From Billgrantia montanilacus (GTDB taxonomy: Bacteria; Pseudomonadota; Gammaproteobacteria; Pseudomonadales; Halomonadaceae), in assembly GCF_003336675.1 (NCBI RefSeq), contig NZ_QPII01000009.1, forward strand, positions 1 to 64,000: DNA of 64,000 nucleotides, given 5' to 3'. Shown in pieces: positions 8,865 through 18,485 of this stretch. A program made the position numbers and the translations under genes. Numbering within the stretch: position 1 is the first letter of the stretch; each line of letters starts with the position of its first letter. The notes under the pieces are model-generated. The model had not been told where the DNA came from. It saw only the letters and a program-made list of their open reading frames with translations, and searched no databases.

Positions 8865-8912
8865 GGAAGTCTTTGGAGGTATCCACACAGAACCGAGGTT
8901 ACCTATCCCCTC

Positions 8913-9581
8913 CTACCTGCCCTCGATTCCTTCTTGCACCGCCCAAACCGCCGCTTCGACTCGCGAACGCAGGTTGAGCTTCTTCAGCAGGTGCTTGACG
9001 TGCACCTTGACGGTGCCCTCGGTGATGTCGAGCTTGCGGGCGATCAGCTTGTTGGAGAGCCCGGCGGCCAGTTCGCGCAGGATCTCGCGCTCGCGCTGGG
9101 TCAGGCTGTGAATGTCGGGGGTAGCCGGTGCCGAGCGCTGGTTGCGCAGCGCCTCGGCGAGCAGGGCGGTAAGGCTTTCGCTCACCACCATGCGGCCCAG
9201 GGCCACCTGGCGCAGCTGGCGCACCATCTCTTCGGGTTCCATGTCCTTGAGCAGGTAGCCATCGGCACCGCCGCGCAGGGCGGCGACCAGGTCCTCTTCA
9301 TGGTCGGAAACGGTGAACATCACCACCCGTCCGGCGAAGCCCTCCTCGCGCAGTGCCTTGAGTGTCTGGATACCGTCCATGCCCGGCATGTTGAGGTCGA
9401 GCAGTATCATGTCGGGATCCAGCTCGATGGCCAGGCGCACGCCCTCCTCAGGCTCGCCGGTATCGCCGACCAGCGCCAGATCATCCTCCAGCTCCAGCAG
9501 TTGGGCCACGCCGCGGCGTAACAGTGGATGGTCGTCGATGATCAGGATACTGGCGGGGGTCTCGTTGATTGGCTGGCCCAT
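8913..9581 (-). CDS. narL: Nitrate/nitrite response regulator NarL
   Basis: A 222-residue NarL/FixJ-type regulator. The receiver domain (about 1-130) shows the acidic pair D16-D17, the phospho-acceptor D62 in [12 protein letters not shown]91 and K113. The C-terminal LuxR-type helix-turn-helix (about 155-215) reads [19 protein letters not shown] then [17 protein letters not shown]. It starts five bases after narX and is co-transcribed with it. Phosphorylated NarL should bind TACYYMT heptamers, which occur upstream of narK and of the narK-like gene at 11662. The product is expected to activate narG and narK transcription in response to nitrate. Confidence 0.92.
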   Translation of the reverse strand: MGQPINETPASILIIDDHPLLRRGVAQLLELEDDLALVGDTGEPEEGVRLAIELDPDMILLDLNMPGMDGIQTLKALREEGFAGRVVMFTVSDHEEDLVAALRGGADGYLLKDMEPEEMVRQLRQVALGRMVVSESLTALLAEALRNQRSAPATPDIHSLTQREREILRELAAGLSNKLIARKLDITEGTVKVHVKHLLKKLNLRSRVEAAVWAVQEGIEGR

Positions 9582-9586
9582 ATCGT

Positions 9587-11479
9587 TCAGTTTCCGTTCT
9601 CTTGAGTGATGGCGTTCGGCAACGGCTGCCGGGTGATCAGGCGCGCCGTCTGCGGGGTGAAGGTGAGCTCGACCCGGGTGCCCCCCTCGGCGCGGTTGCT
9701 CAGCGTCAGTTCGCCGCCCAGGGTGTTTGCCCGGTCGCGCATGATGATGAGCCCATAGTGCATGGGCGGGGACTCATCGTTTGCCAGGCCAACGCCGTCG
9801 TCCTCGATGCGCAGTTCGATGCGGGCTTCCTGGAAGCGCACCGTGACGGCGGCCCAGTGTGCCTGGGCGTGCTTGTGGATATTGCTCAAGGCCTCCCTGG
9901 CGATCTGCAGGACATGGATCTCCTCATTGGGATTGAGCAGGTGGGGCGGCACGTCGTAGTACAATTCCACCATGGCCCCCATGCGATCGGAGAACTCTGC
10001 CGTGGTCTGATGAAGGGCCGACTGCAGGCCGGGTCCTTCAAGCTTGAGACGGAAGGTGGTAAGCAGCTCGCGCAGCTGGCGATAGGCGCTGTTGAGGCCG
10101 GTACGCAACTCGTCGAATACCGCCGCCTGGGTTTCCCGGGGGGCCTCCTTGCTCTGCATGCGCTCCAGCCGGGCCACCTGCATCTTGAGGTAGGAGAGCG
10201 ATTGGGCCAGGGAGTCGTGCAGTTCCCGGGCGATGATGGTGCGTTCGTTCATCAACGAGACCTGCTGCTCCTCCTCGATGCGGCGCTGCAGGTAGACTGC
10301 CGTGGCCAGCTGGTCGGCCAGGGCGTTGAGCAGGCGGCGTACGCTATGGGAAAGGCGCTGGCCCTTGGGGTGCCAGATCTCCAGAGTACCCAGCATCTCC
10401 TCGCCCACGCTCACCGGCAGCAGCAGGCACTCCCCCCCTTCGGTATCTCTCAGCCGCATGGGGTTCGGATCAATCAGACAGGCGTGACAGCCATGGTCGC
10501 GGCAATATTCGGGGCGACGGGCGGAGCGGGTGGCGAGGATCGGAATCTGACGGTTGTCATGGGGGTTATTGAGCAACAGCCGGATGGGGCCGATCTCCAG
10601 CAGCTGCTCGACCTGGCGAAGCATGGGGGCGGCGCTGGTACAGAGGTCGTTGCCACCGCCGTAGAGCCAGCGGCTGCCATCGTGCAGTACCTGCATGACC
10701 TGGCTGCTGCGCTCCAGCTCCTGGGTCTTGTCGGCCACCCGCTCTTCCAGCTCGGCATAGCTCGAGGCCAGCTGCTCCGCCATGGTATCGAAGGTGCGGC
10801 CGAGCATCGCCAGTTCGTCGCTGCCGCTGAGCCGGGTGCGCTGGGAAAAATTGCGCCGTGCGGCTTCCCGGGCCAGTACCATCAGCTGGCGCAGCGGCGC
10901 CACCAGGTTGTGGCGAATATCGTAGAGGGCAATGATCAGTACCACGGCGGTCAAGCCCAGGAACAGGATCTGCAGCGCGCTGAGCAGGCGAATCTTGGCT
11001 TCGGTGTTCTGCTCGAGCTGGTTGACCATGGAGTCGATCTCGCCCACCAGGCCGTCAAGAGCCCGATTGAGCGGGTCAACACGCACGTACTGATTGGCTA
11101 CGGCCTCGCGCACCTCGGGGGCCAGCTCGTTGTGCCAGCGAGACAGCACGAGGCGATACTGACGACGCAGCTCATGGGCCTCGGAGACGGGAATCGCCCC
11201 GGTCAGTTCGTTGCTGGCCAGCCGCTCCTCGAAGCGACGCTTGAGCACGTACACGGCGGCCTGATGATCCATCGAGGGTGTCCGCTCGTAGCGCTGCAGG
11301 GCGGCGACGATCTGATAGGTATTCATGCGCAGCGAGCCCGCCACGTTGATGGCCGCGGCGTCGCCTCGGCTGCCTCCGGCAACCGCCATGGTCACTACGA
11401 TACTGATCAGCGCCATGGCACTGATCGCCAGCAGCGAAGCCACGATTCGGGCCACCAGGGAGCGTTGCAGCAGTTTCAT
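9587..11479 (-). CDS. narX: Nitrate/nitrite sensor histidine kinase NarX
   Basis: A 630-residue membrane sensor. Helix 1 (about 8-30) is followed by the nitrate-binding P-box ([16 protein letters not shown], about 38-53), a periplasmic helical bundle, helix 2 (about 165-187), a HAMP linker and a GAF-like central region. That region contains the cysteines of [10 protein letters not shown], also seen in NarX/NarQ relatives. The HPK7-type H-box has the phospho-acceptor H421 in [11 protein letters not shown], followed by the HATPase region ending with GGTRVELTF. The ATG at 11479 gives a normal short cytoplasmic N-terminus; an upstream GTG at 11542 would add 21 residues. It controls the co-transcribed narL. 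Confidence 0.92.
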   Translation of the reverse strand: MKLLQRSLVARIVASLLAISAMALISIVVTMAVAGGSRGDAAAINVAGSLRMNTYQIVAALQRYERTPSMDHQAAVYVLKRRFEERLASNELTGAIPVSEAHELRRQYRLVLSRWHNELAPEVREAVANQYVRVDPLNRALDGLVGEIDSMVNQLEQNTEAKIRLLSALQILFLGLTAVVLIIALYDIRHNLVAPLRQLMVLAREAARRNFSQRTRLSGSDELAMLGRTFDTMAEQLASSYAELEERVADKTQELERSSQVMQVLHDGSRWLYGGGNDLCTSAAPMLRQVEQLLEIGPIRLLLNNPHDNRQIPILATRSARRPEYCRDHGCHACLIDPNPMRLRDTEGGECLLLPVSVGEEMLGTLEIWHPKGQRLSHSVRRLLNALADQLATAVYLQRRIEEEQQVSLMNERTIIARELHDSLAQSLSYLKMQVARLERMQSKEAPRETQAAVFDELRTGLNSAYRQLRELLTTFRLKLEGPGLQSALHQTTAEFSDRMGAMVELYYDVPPHLLNPNEEIHVLQIAREALSNIHKHAQAHWAAVTVRFQEARIELRIEDDGVGLANDESPPMHYGLIIMRDRANTLGGELTLSNRAEGGTRVELTFTPQTARLITRQPLPNAITQENGN

Positions 11480-11571
11480 CGCCAGATGCGGTCTCCGGAG
11501 CGTTGTGGGGTGGGCATTCACTATAACCCAGAGGGTAGGCACTGCATCTTACCCTATTAGGTAGCGCCGGC

Positions 11572-11587
11572 TCCCCCTGAAGGGGTA
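11572..11587. promoter_or_regulatory. NarL-like 7-2-7 site between narX and the fourth narK-like gene
   Basis: TCCCCCT-GA-AGGGGTA is a near-perfect 7-2-7 inverted repeat; the right heptamer complements to TACCCCT (7/7 to TACYYMT) and the left differs from it at one base. It lies about 75 bases upstream of the transporter start at 11662 and about 95 bases upstream of narX, so it could regulate either divergent gene. Confidence 0.5.
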
Positions 11588-11661
11588 CCTCGCTTGCCCT
11601 TTTGACGCTGTGGGCCAGGGTGCCGAGAATTCGTTGGACCACTCCCTCGGACCCACCGTTC

Positions 11662-12939
11662 ATGATGCCTGCCGGAAAAGCCCCCGCGACGGGCCTGCAG
11701 GACGACTATCGTTCGCTGGTGGTCGTGCTGCTGTCGCCCCTTGCCTTCGCGCTGGTGTTCGCCAGCTGGACCATCTTCGCCGTGCTTGGCGTCGAGTTGA
11801 AGAGTGCGCTGAATTTCGGCGAGGTGCAGTTTGCCGTGCTGCTGGCCATGCCGATGCTCACCGGTGCACTGGCCGCCCTGCCCTTGGCGGCCCTGGCGGA
11901 TCGTGTCGGCGGCCGACGGGTGATGATCGGTTGCCTGCTGCTGATCTGCCCCTTCCTGTGGGGCATCGCCCATTCCCGGGAGTATGGCGACTTCCTGCTG
12001 GCGGGGGCCGGCCTGGGGTTGGGCGCAGGCTCATTGGCGGCGGGCCTGGTCTACGTCTCCGCGCTCTGCCCGCGCCGCCACGCCGGCCTGGCGCTGGGGC
12101 TCTATGGCGCCGGCATGCTGGGTGCCGGCCTCACCTATTTCCTGTTGCCGCTGATCAGCCAGGCCTACGGCTGGCCCATGGCACCGAAGCTCTTTCTGCT
12201 GCCGATACTGCTGGTGGCGGGACTGCTGTGGCTGTTCGCCGAGGATGAGTCGCCCGCCGAGTTGCCCGAGCCGGATGTCCTCGACGAGGCTCCACCACCG
12301 ACTGCGGGGCGGTGGCACGATGGCTTGCCCGCACCGGCCGTCTGGCGCCTGGCCCTCTACTACAGCTTCTTCTACGGCGCCTTCGTGGCGCTGGCGCTAT
12401 GGCTGCCCGCTTACCTGGCGGCCCAGTACCAGCTGCCGCTGAAGAGCGCGGCACTCTGGGCCTTGCTGTTTACCCTGCCGGGTGGCCTGGGGCAGATCGT
12501 GGGAGGCGCCCTGGCCGATCGACGCGATTTCCGCGACCTGCGCTGGTGGGTCAGCGCCTGCGTGATGGCCTGCCTGTTCCTGCTCTCCTACCCCGACTTC
12601 TCCATGCAGATCCATGGCGTCCACGGTGACCTGGCCCTGCACTTCTCCATGCCCCTGTGGGGCTTCGTCGGTCTCCTGGCGGTGATGGGGCTGGCCATGG
12701 GCATTGGCAAGGGCAGCCTGATGTGCCTGCTGCACCGCGACCATGGCCATGATATGTCGCGGGCTGGTGGGCTGGCGCTGGCCCTGGGTGGGCTCTTCGC
12801 TGCGCTGCTGCCGCTGATGTTCGTGTTCGGCAACGAGTGGATCGGCCTGCGTACCGCCGGCTTCATGTTCCTCTACGCCGCGCTGGCGCTGTGCATGCTG
12901 GTCATGCTCTGGGACCCCGCTTCCCGTACCCCTTCCTGA
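11662..12939 (+). CDS. Divergent NarK-like MFS transporter
   Basis: A 425-residue 12-helix carrier. The N-terminal half has the NarK-like opening (LAFALVFASWTIFAVLGVELK), the loop motif LAALADRVGGRRVMI, and a helix-5 signature GLYGAGMLGAGLTYF. The second signature (ALALGGLFAALLP) lacks the usual Gly-Asn pattern, so substrate preference may differ. Homology with the 427-residue carrier at 3495-4778 extends over the whole length, including YPDFSMQIHG versus its YPHTQYAVQQ loop. I place the start at the ATG pair 11662/11665; a TTG at 11602 is in frame, but no convincing ribosome site decides it. It lies between narX and narG and may be transcribed into narG. Confidence 0.75.
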   Translation: MMPAGKAPATGLQDDYRSLVVVLLSPLAFALVFASWTIFAVLGVELKSALNFGEVQFAVLLAMPMLTGALAALPLAALADRVGGRRVMIGCLLLICPFLWGIAHSREYGDFLLAGAGLGLGAGSLAAGLVYVSALCPRRHAGLALGLYGAGMLGAGLTYFLLPLISQAYGWPMAPKLFLLPILLVAGLLWLFAEDESPAELPEPDVLDEAPPPTAGRWHDGLPAPAVWRLALYYSFFYGAFVALALWLPAYLAAQYQLPLKSAALWALLFTLPGGLGQIVGGALADRRDFRDLRWWVSACVMACLFLLSYPDFSMQIHGVHGDLALHFSMPLWGFVGLLAVMGLAMGIGKGSLMCLLHRDHGHDMSRAGGLALALGGLFAALLPLMFVFGNEWIGLRTAGFMFLYAALALCMLVMLWDPASRTPS

Positions 12940-13146
12940 CGGTCTTATCCCCTTTCTTTCGGGTGCCTATCACCTTGTGGGTAGTTGGGGTGTATATGGA
13001 GGTAACCGGGCAGTAATCCGCTTGTCGTTCCTCCAGAATCCTCTCCATGAACTTGCCTGTCGGGCGGTCTGTGACCCACACAGCGCGGCACGGCAGACGA
13101 GGTGGCCCAGGGGCCACGTATCACTTCAAGGAGCCTGGAGACGACC

Positions 13147-16100
13147 ATGAGTCACTTCTTAGATCGGCTGAATTTCTTCCGCAAGGCGCGCGAGCCCTTC
13201 GCCAACGAGCATGGCGAGGCCCGTGACGAGTCCCGGGGCTGGGAAGACAGCTACCGTCAGCGCTGGCAGCACGACAAGGTCGTGCGCAGCACCCATGGCG
13301 TGAACTGCACCGGCTCCTGCAGCTGGAAGATCTACGTCAAGAACGGCCTGGTCACCTGGGAGACCCAGCAGACCGATTACCCGCGCACCCGTCCTGACCT
13401 GCCCAACCACGAGCCACGGGGCTGCCCGCGTGGCGCCAGCTACTCCTGGTACATGTACAGCGCCAACCGCCTCAAGTACCCGCTGGTCCGCAAGCCGCTG
13501 CTCAAGCTGTGGCGCGACGCCCTCAAGGAGAAACCGGATCCGGTCGACGCCTGGGCCTCCATCGTCGAGGACCCGGCCAAGACCAAGCTGTACAAGCGGG
13601 CCCGCGGCATGGGCGGCTTCGTGCGGGCCAACTGGGACGAGCTCAACGAGCTGATCGCCGCCTCCAACGTCTACACCGCCAAGCAGTACGGCCCGGACCG
13701 CATCCTCGGCTTCTCGCCGATCCCCGCCATGTCCATGGTCAGCTACGCCGCGGGCAGCCGCTACCTGTCGCTGATCGGCGGCGTCTGCATGAGCTTCTAC
13801 GACTGGTACTGCGACCTGCCGCCGGCCAGCCCCCAGACCTGGGGCGAGCAGACCGACGTGCCGGAATCGGCCGACTGGTACAACTCCGGCTACATCATCG
13901 CCTGGGGTTCCAACGTGCCCCAGACCCGTACCCCGGACGCCCACTTCTTCACCGAAGTGCGCTATAAGGGCACCAAGACTGTCTCCATCACCCCGGACTA
14001 CGCCGAGGTCTCCAAGCTCACCGACGAATGGCTGTCGGTCAAGCAGGGCACCGACGCCGCGCTCGGCATGGCCATGGGCCACGTGATCCTCAAGGAGTTC
14101 CACCTCGACAACCCCAGCGCCTACTTCACCGAGTACGTGCGCCAGTACTCCGACATGCCCTTCCTGGTCGAGCTGGAGCCCCGTGAGGACGGCAGCTACG
14201 CCCCCGGCCGCCAGATGCGCGCCAGCGACTTCGAGGCGAGCTTGGGCCAGGACAACAATCCGGAGTGGAAGACCGTCGCCTGGGACGAGACCCGCGACCA
14301 GTTGGTTGTGCCGCGCGGCTCCATCGGTTTTCGCTGGGGCGAGACCGGGGATGAGGTGGGCAAGTGGAACCTCGAGTCACTCGATGCCGAAGGCGCCGAG
14401 ATCAAGCCGCTGCTGTCCCTGGCCGAGCACCATGACGACGTGGCCCGGGTCGCCTTCCCCTACTTCGGCGGTATCACCCACGAGCACTTCGACCACGTGG
14501 CCGGCAACGAGCTGCTGTTCCACAGCCTGCCCGTCAAGCGCCTGAAGAAGGCCGACGGCAGCGACGTGCTGGCGGTGACCGTGTTCGACCTGATGTGCGC
14601 CAACTACGGCATCGACCGCGGCTTCGGAAAAGAGGGCGAGGACGACGGCGCCACGTCCTACGACCAGATCCGCCCCTACACTCCGGCCTGGCAGGAGAAG
14701 ATCACCGGCGTGCCCGCCGAGCAGGTCGCCCGCATCGCCCGTGAGTTCGCCGACAATGCCGACAAGACCCAGGGTCGCTCCATGATCATCGTCGGTGCGG
14801 CGATGAACCACTGGTACCACATGGACATGAATTACCGCGGCCTGATCAACATGTTGGTCATGTGCGGCTGTATCGGTCAGAGCGGCGGCGGCTGGGCCCA
14901 CTACGTGGGACAGGAGAAGCTGCGCCCGCAGACCGGCTGGACCCCGCTGGCCTTCGGCCTCGACTGGCAGCGCCCGCCGCGCCACATGAACTCCACCTCG
15001 TTCTTCTACAACCACTCCTCCCAGTGGCGCTACGAAAAGCTCGAGATCAAGGAGATCCTGTCGCCGCTGGCCAAGGCCGAGGACTACCCCGGCAGCCTGA
15101 TCGACTTCAACGTGCGCTCCGAGCGCATGGGTTGGCTACCCTCCGCGCCGCAGCTCGGCACCAACCCGCTGCGCCTGGCCAAGGCCGCGGAAGCCGCCGG
15201 CATGTCCACCAAGGACTACGCGGTACAGCAGCTCAAGAGCGGCGAGCTGGCGTTTGCTGCGGAAGATCCGGACAACGCCCAGAACTTCCCGCGCAACATG
15301 TTCATCTGGCGCTCCAACCTGCTGGGAAGCTCGGGCAAGGGCCACGAGTACATGCTCAAGTACCTGCTGGGCACCCGCCACGGTATCCAGGGCAAGGACC
15401 TGGGTGATTTCGGCGGCCAGAAGCCGCAGGAAGTGAAGTGGCATGACGAGGCGCCGGAAGGCAAGCTCGACCTGGTGGTCACGCTGGACTTCCGCATGTC
15501 CTCCACCTGCCTCTACTCGGATATCGTGCTGCCCACGGCCACCTGGTACGAGAAGGACGACCTCAACACCTCGGACATGCACCCGTTCATCCACCCGCTG
15601 ACCGCGGCCACCGACCCGGCGTGGGAGTCGCGCAGCGACTGGGACATCTACAAGGGCATCGCCAAGGCCTTCTCGAAGGTCTGCGTGGGCCACCTGGGCG
15701 AGGAGACCGACCTGGTCACCCTGCCGCACCAGCACGACTCTCCCGCCGAGCTGGCCCAGGTCGAGGTAAAGGACTGGAAGAAGGGCGAGTGCGAGATGAT
15801 CCCCGGCAAGACCATGCCGGCGCTGATCGAGGTCAAGCGCAACTATCCCGAAACCTACGAGCGCTTCACCTCCGTGGGACCGCTGCTGGAGAGCATCGGC
15901 AATGGCGGCAAGGGTATCGCCTGGAACACCGATAGCGAGGTCGAGCTGCTCGGCAAGCTCAACCACTGCAAGCTGGACGGACCGCACAAGGGACGCCCGC
16001 AGATCGAGACGGCCATCGATGCCGCCGAGATGATCCTGACCCTGGCGCCGGAGACCAACGGCCATGTGGCGGTCAAGGCCTGGGACGCACTGTCCAAGAT

Positions 16101-16911
16101 CACCGGCCGCGACCACACTCACCTGGCGAGGCCCAAGCAGGAGGAGAAGATCCGCTTCCGCGACGTGGTCGCCCAGCCGCGCAAGATCATCTCGAGCCCG
16201 ACCTGGTCCGGCTTGGAGGACGAGCACGTTTCCTACAACGCCGGCTACACCAACGTCCACGAGATGATTCCGTGGCGCACCGTCAGCGGCCGCCAGCAGT
16301 TCTACCAGGATCACCCCTGGATGCGCGCCTTCGGCGAGAGCCTGCTGGTCTACCGTCCGCCGATCAACACCAAGACGGTCACCGGGTTCGACCTGCCCGA
16401 GGACAACGGCTATCCGGCCAAGGCGCTGAACTGGATCACCCCGCACCAGAAGTGGGGCATCCACTCCACCTACAGCGACAACCTGCTGATGCTGACGCTG
16501 AACCGCGGTGGCCCGGTGGTGTGGATGTCGGAGACCGATGCCCAGGAAATCGGCATCGAGGACAACGACTGGATCGAGCTCTACAACGCCAACGGCGCCA
16601 TCACTGCGCGGGCCATCGTCAGCCAGCGGGTCAAGGCCGGCATGGTGATGATGTACCACGCCCAGGAGCGCAACGTGAACGTGCCGGGCTCCGAGGTCAC
16701 CAAGACCCGCGGCGGCATGCACAACTCCGTGACCCGGGTCTGCCCCAAGCCGACCCACATGATCGGCGGCTACGCGCAGCTCTCTTACAGCTTCAACTAC
16801 TACGGAACCGTTGGCTCCAACCGCGATGAATTCGTCCTGATACGCAAGATGAAGAGAATCGACTGGCTCGACGGCGAAGGCAACGACAGCGTTCAGGAGG
16901 CCGTGAAATGA
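13147..16911 (+). CDS. narG: Respiratory nitrate reductase alpha subunit NarG
   Basis: A 1254-residue molybdo-bis-MGD catalytic subunit on the cytoplasmic face of the membrane; it reduces nitrate to nitrite with electrons from quinol via NarI and NarH. The FS0 cluster ligands H50, C54, C58 and C93 are at exactly the E. coli positions (STHGVNCTGSCSW and RGCPRGAS). SADWYNSGYIIAWGS carries the aspartate that coordinates molybdenum. The length is close to the E. coli protein (1247). GGAG six bases before ATG 13147 fixes the start. There is no Tat signal, as expected for the NarG type. First gene of narGHJI, overlapping narH by ATGA. Confidence 0.97.
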   Translation: MSHFLDRLNFFRKAREPFANEHGEARDESRGWEDSYRQRWQHDKVVRSTHGVNCTGSCSWKIYVKNGLVTWETQQTDYPRTRPDLPNHEPRGCPRGASYSWYMYSANRLKYPLVRKPLLKLWRDALKEKPDPVDAWASIVEDPAKTKLYKRARGMGGFVRANWDELNELIAASNVYTAKQYGPDRILGFSPIPAMSMVSYAAGSRYLSLIGGVCMSFYDWYCDLPPASPQTWGEQTDVPESADWYNSGYIIAWGSNVPQTRTPDAHFFTEVRYKGTKTVSITPDYAEVSKLTDEWLSVKQGTDAALGMAMGHVILKEFHLDNPSAYFTEYVRQYSDMPFLVELEPREDGSYAPGRQMRASDFEASLGQDNNPEWKTVAWDETRDQLVVPRGSIGFRWGETGDEVGKWNLESLDAEGAEIKPLLSLAEHHDDVARVAFPYFGGITHEHFDHVAGNELLFHSLPVKRLKKADGSDVLAVTVFDLMCANYGIDRGFGKEGEDDGATSYDQIRPYTPAWQEKITGVPAEQVARIAREFADNADKTQGRSMIIVGAAMNHWYHMDMNYRGLINMLVMCGCIGQSGGGWAHYVGQEKLRPQTGWTPLAFGLDWQRPPRHMNSTSFFYNHSSQWRYEKLEIKEILSPLAKAEDYPGSLIDFNVRSERMGWLPSAPQLGTNPLRLAKAAEAAGMSTKDYAVQQLKSGELAFAAEDPDNAQNFPRNMFIWRSNLLGSSGKGHEYMLKYLLGTRHGIQGKDLGDFGGQKPQEVKWHDEAPEGKLDLVVTLDFRMSSTCLYSDIVLPTATWYEKDDLNTSDMHPFIHPLTAATDPAWESRSDWDIYKGIAKAFSKVCVGHLGEETDLVTLPHQHDSPAELAQVEVKDWKKGECEMIPGKTMPALIEVKRNYPETYERFTSVGPLLESIGNGGKGIAWNTDSEVELLGKLNHCKLDGPHKGRPQIETAIDAAEMILTLAPETNGHVAVKAWDALSKITGRDHTHLARPKQEEKIRFRDVVAQPRKIISSPTWSGLEDEHVSYNAGYTNVHEMIPWRTVSGRQQFYQDHPWMRAFGESLLVYRPPINTKTVTGFDLPEDNGYPAKALNWITPHQKWGIHSTYSDNLLMLTLNRGGPVVWMSETDAQEIGIEDNDWIELYNANGAITARAIVSQRVKAGMVMMYHAQERNVNVPGSEVTKTRGGMHNSVTRVCPKPTHMIGGYAQLSYSFNYYGTVGSNRDEFVLIRKMKRIDWLDGEGNDSVQEAVK

Positions 16912-18485
16912 AGATTCGTTCCCAGGTAGGCATGGTCCTCAACCTCGACAAGTGCATCGGCTGTCACACCTGCTCGATCACCTGCAAGAACGTCTGGACC
17001 AGCCGTGAAGGCATGGAATACGCCTGGTTCAACAATGTCGAGACCAAGCCCGGCATCGGTTATCCGAAGGAGTGGGAGAACCAGAAGAAGTGGAAGGGCG
17101 GCTGGCTGCGCCGTGCCGATGGCAAGATCGAGCCGCGCATCGGCGGCAAGTGGCGGGTGCTGGCGAACATCTTCGCCAACCCCGACCTGCCCGAGCTCGA
17201 CGACTACTACGAGCCGTTCGACTTCGACTACGAGCACCTGCATACCGCCAAGCAGGCCGATCACCAGCCGGTGGCGCGTCCGCGCTCGCTGGTCTCCGGT
17301 GAACGCATGAAGAAGATCGAATGGGGTCCCAACTGGGAGGAGATCCTCGGCACCGAGTTCGCCAAGCGGCGCAAGGACTCCAACTTCGAGAAGATCCAGG
17401 CCGACATCTACGGCCAGTTCGAAAACACCTTCATGATGTACCTGCCGCGCCTGTGCGAGCACTGCTTGAACCCCACCTGCGTGGCCTCGTGCCCCAGCGG
17501 CGCGATCTACAAGCGGGAAGAGGACGGCATCGTCCTGATCGACCAGGACAAGTGCCGCGGCTGGCGGATGTGCATCTCCGGCTGCCCGTACAAGAAGATC
17601 TACTACAACTGGAAGACCGGCAAGTCCGAGAAGTGCATCTTCTGCTACCCGCGCATCGAGGCGGGCATGCCGACCGTGTGCTCCGAGACCTGCGTGGGCC
17701 GCATCCGCTATCTCGGCGTGCTGCTCTATGACGCCGACCGCATCGAGGAAGTGGCAAGCTCGCCGGACGAGCGCGACCTCTACCACCGTCAGCGCGAGAT
17801 CTTCCTGGACCCCAACGACCCGGAAGTGATCGCCCAGGCCAAGCGGGACGGCATCACCGACAACGTCATCAAGGCCGCCCAGGCGTCGCCGGTCTACAAG
17901 ATGGCCATGGACTGGGGGCTGGCGCTGCCGCTGCACCCGGAATACCGCACCCTGCCGATGGTCTGGTACGTGCCGCCCCTGTCGCCGATCCAGTCCGCCG
18001 CCGAGGCTGGAAAGATCGAGTACGACGGCGTGCTGCCCAAGATCGAATCGCTGCGGATCCCGGTGCGGTATCTCGCCAACATGCTCACCGCCGGTGAGGA
18101 GGAGCCCGTGGTGCTGGCGCTCAAGCGGCTGATGGCGATGCGTGTCTTCATGCGCAACCGGCACGTGGAAGGCAAGCACGATACCGACGTGCTCGACGCC
18201 GTGGGCCTCTCCGAGGCGCAGGTGGAGGAGATGTATCGCTATCTCGCCATCGCCAACTACGAGGATCGCTTCGTGATTCCCACCAGCCACCGCGAGATGG
18301 CCACCGAAGCCTTCCCCGAGCGCGGCGGCTGCGGCTTCAGCTTCGGCGACGGTTGCCACGGCGAGAGCAAGCCGAGCCTGTTCAACGGTCGTTCCCAGAC
18401 CACTTCACTGGTCAAGCCGGTGGACGTCTTCGATCCCAAGGCCAAGGCCGGGAAGACGCCTGCCAAGGAGAAGCAACATGGCTGA
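16908..18485 (+). CDS. narH: Respiratory nitrate reductase beta subunit NarH
   Basis: A 525-residue iron-sulfur subunit that relays electrons from NarI haem to NarG. Ferredoxin-type cysteine groups are visible: CIGCHTCSITCKN (about 16-28), CEHCLNPTCVASCPSG (about 184-199), CRGWRMCISGCPY (about 217-229) and CIFCYPRIEAG with CSETCVGR. The tryptophan in CRGW replaces a cysteine and marks the [3Fe-4S] cluster, as in E. coli NarH. The start codon overlaps the narG stop (ATGA), implying translational coupling; its end overlaps narJ by 8 bases. The C-terminus is somewhat longer than in E. coli (512), ending in a Lys-rich tail. Confidence 0.96.
   Translation: MKIRSQVGMVLNLDKCIGCHTCSITCKNVWTSREGMEYAWFNNVETKPGIGYPKEWENQKKWKGGWLRRADGKIEPRIGGKWRVLANIFANPDLPELDDYYEPFDFDYEHLHTAKQADHQPVARPRSLVSGERMKKIEWGPNWEEILGTEFAKRRKDSNFEKIQADIYGQFENTFMMYLPRLCEHCLNPTCVASCPSGAIYKREEDGIVLIDQDKCRGWRMCISGCPYKKIYYNWKTGKSEKCIFCYPRIEAGMPTVCSETCVGRIRYLGVLLYDADRIEEVASSPDERDLYHRQREIFLDPNDPEVIAQAKRDGITDNVIKAAQASPVYKMAMDWGLALPLHPEYRTLPMVWYVPPLSPIQSAAEAGKIEYDGVLPKIESLRIPVRYLANMLTAGEEEPVVLALKRLMAMRVFMRNRHVEGKHDTDVLDAVGLSEAQVEEMYRYLAIANYEDRFVIPTSHREMATEAFPERGGCGFSFGDGCHGESKPSLFNGRSQTTSLVKPVDVFDPKAKAGKTPAKEKQHG

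Noticed and set aside
9569..11560. Plus-strand open frame of 663 codons opposite narX
   Set aside because: It is the antisense shadow of narX; the composition follows the codon bias of the reverse gene and it shows no recognisable domain.
11550..11563. TACCCTATTAGGTA as a second NarL palindrome near narX
   Set aside because: Only 14 bases, so half-sites would be 7-0-7 and both heptamers miss the consensus at the last positions; the 11572-11587 site is far better.
12968..12983. TATCACC-TT-GTGGGTA upstream of narG as a NarL 7-2-7 site
   Set aside because: The right heptamer is 6/7 but the left only 4/7; too weak to list, although NarL control of narG is likely on general grounds.
15136..16758. 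Minus-strand open frame of 540 codons opposite narG
   Set aside because: Long antisense frame caused by high GC in narG; narG is unambiguous with all cluster ligands present.
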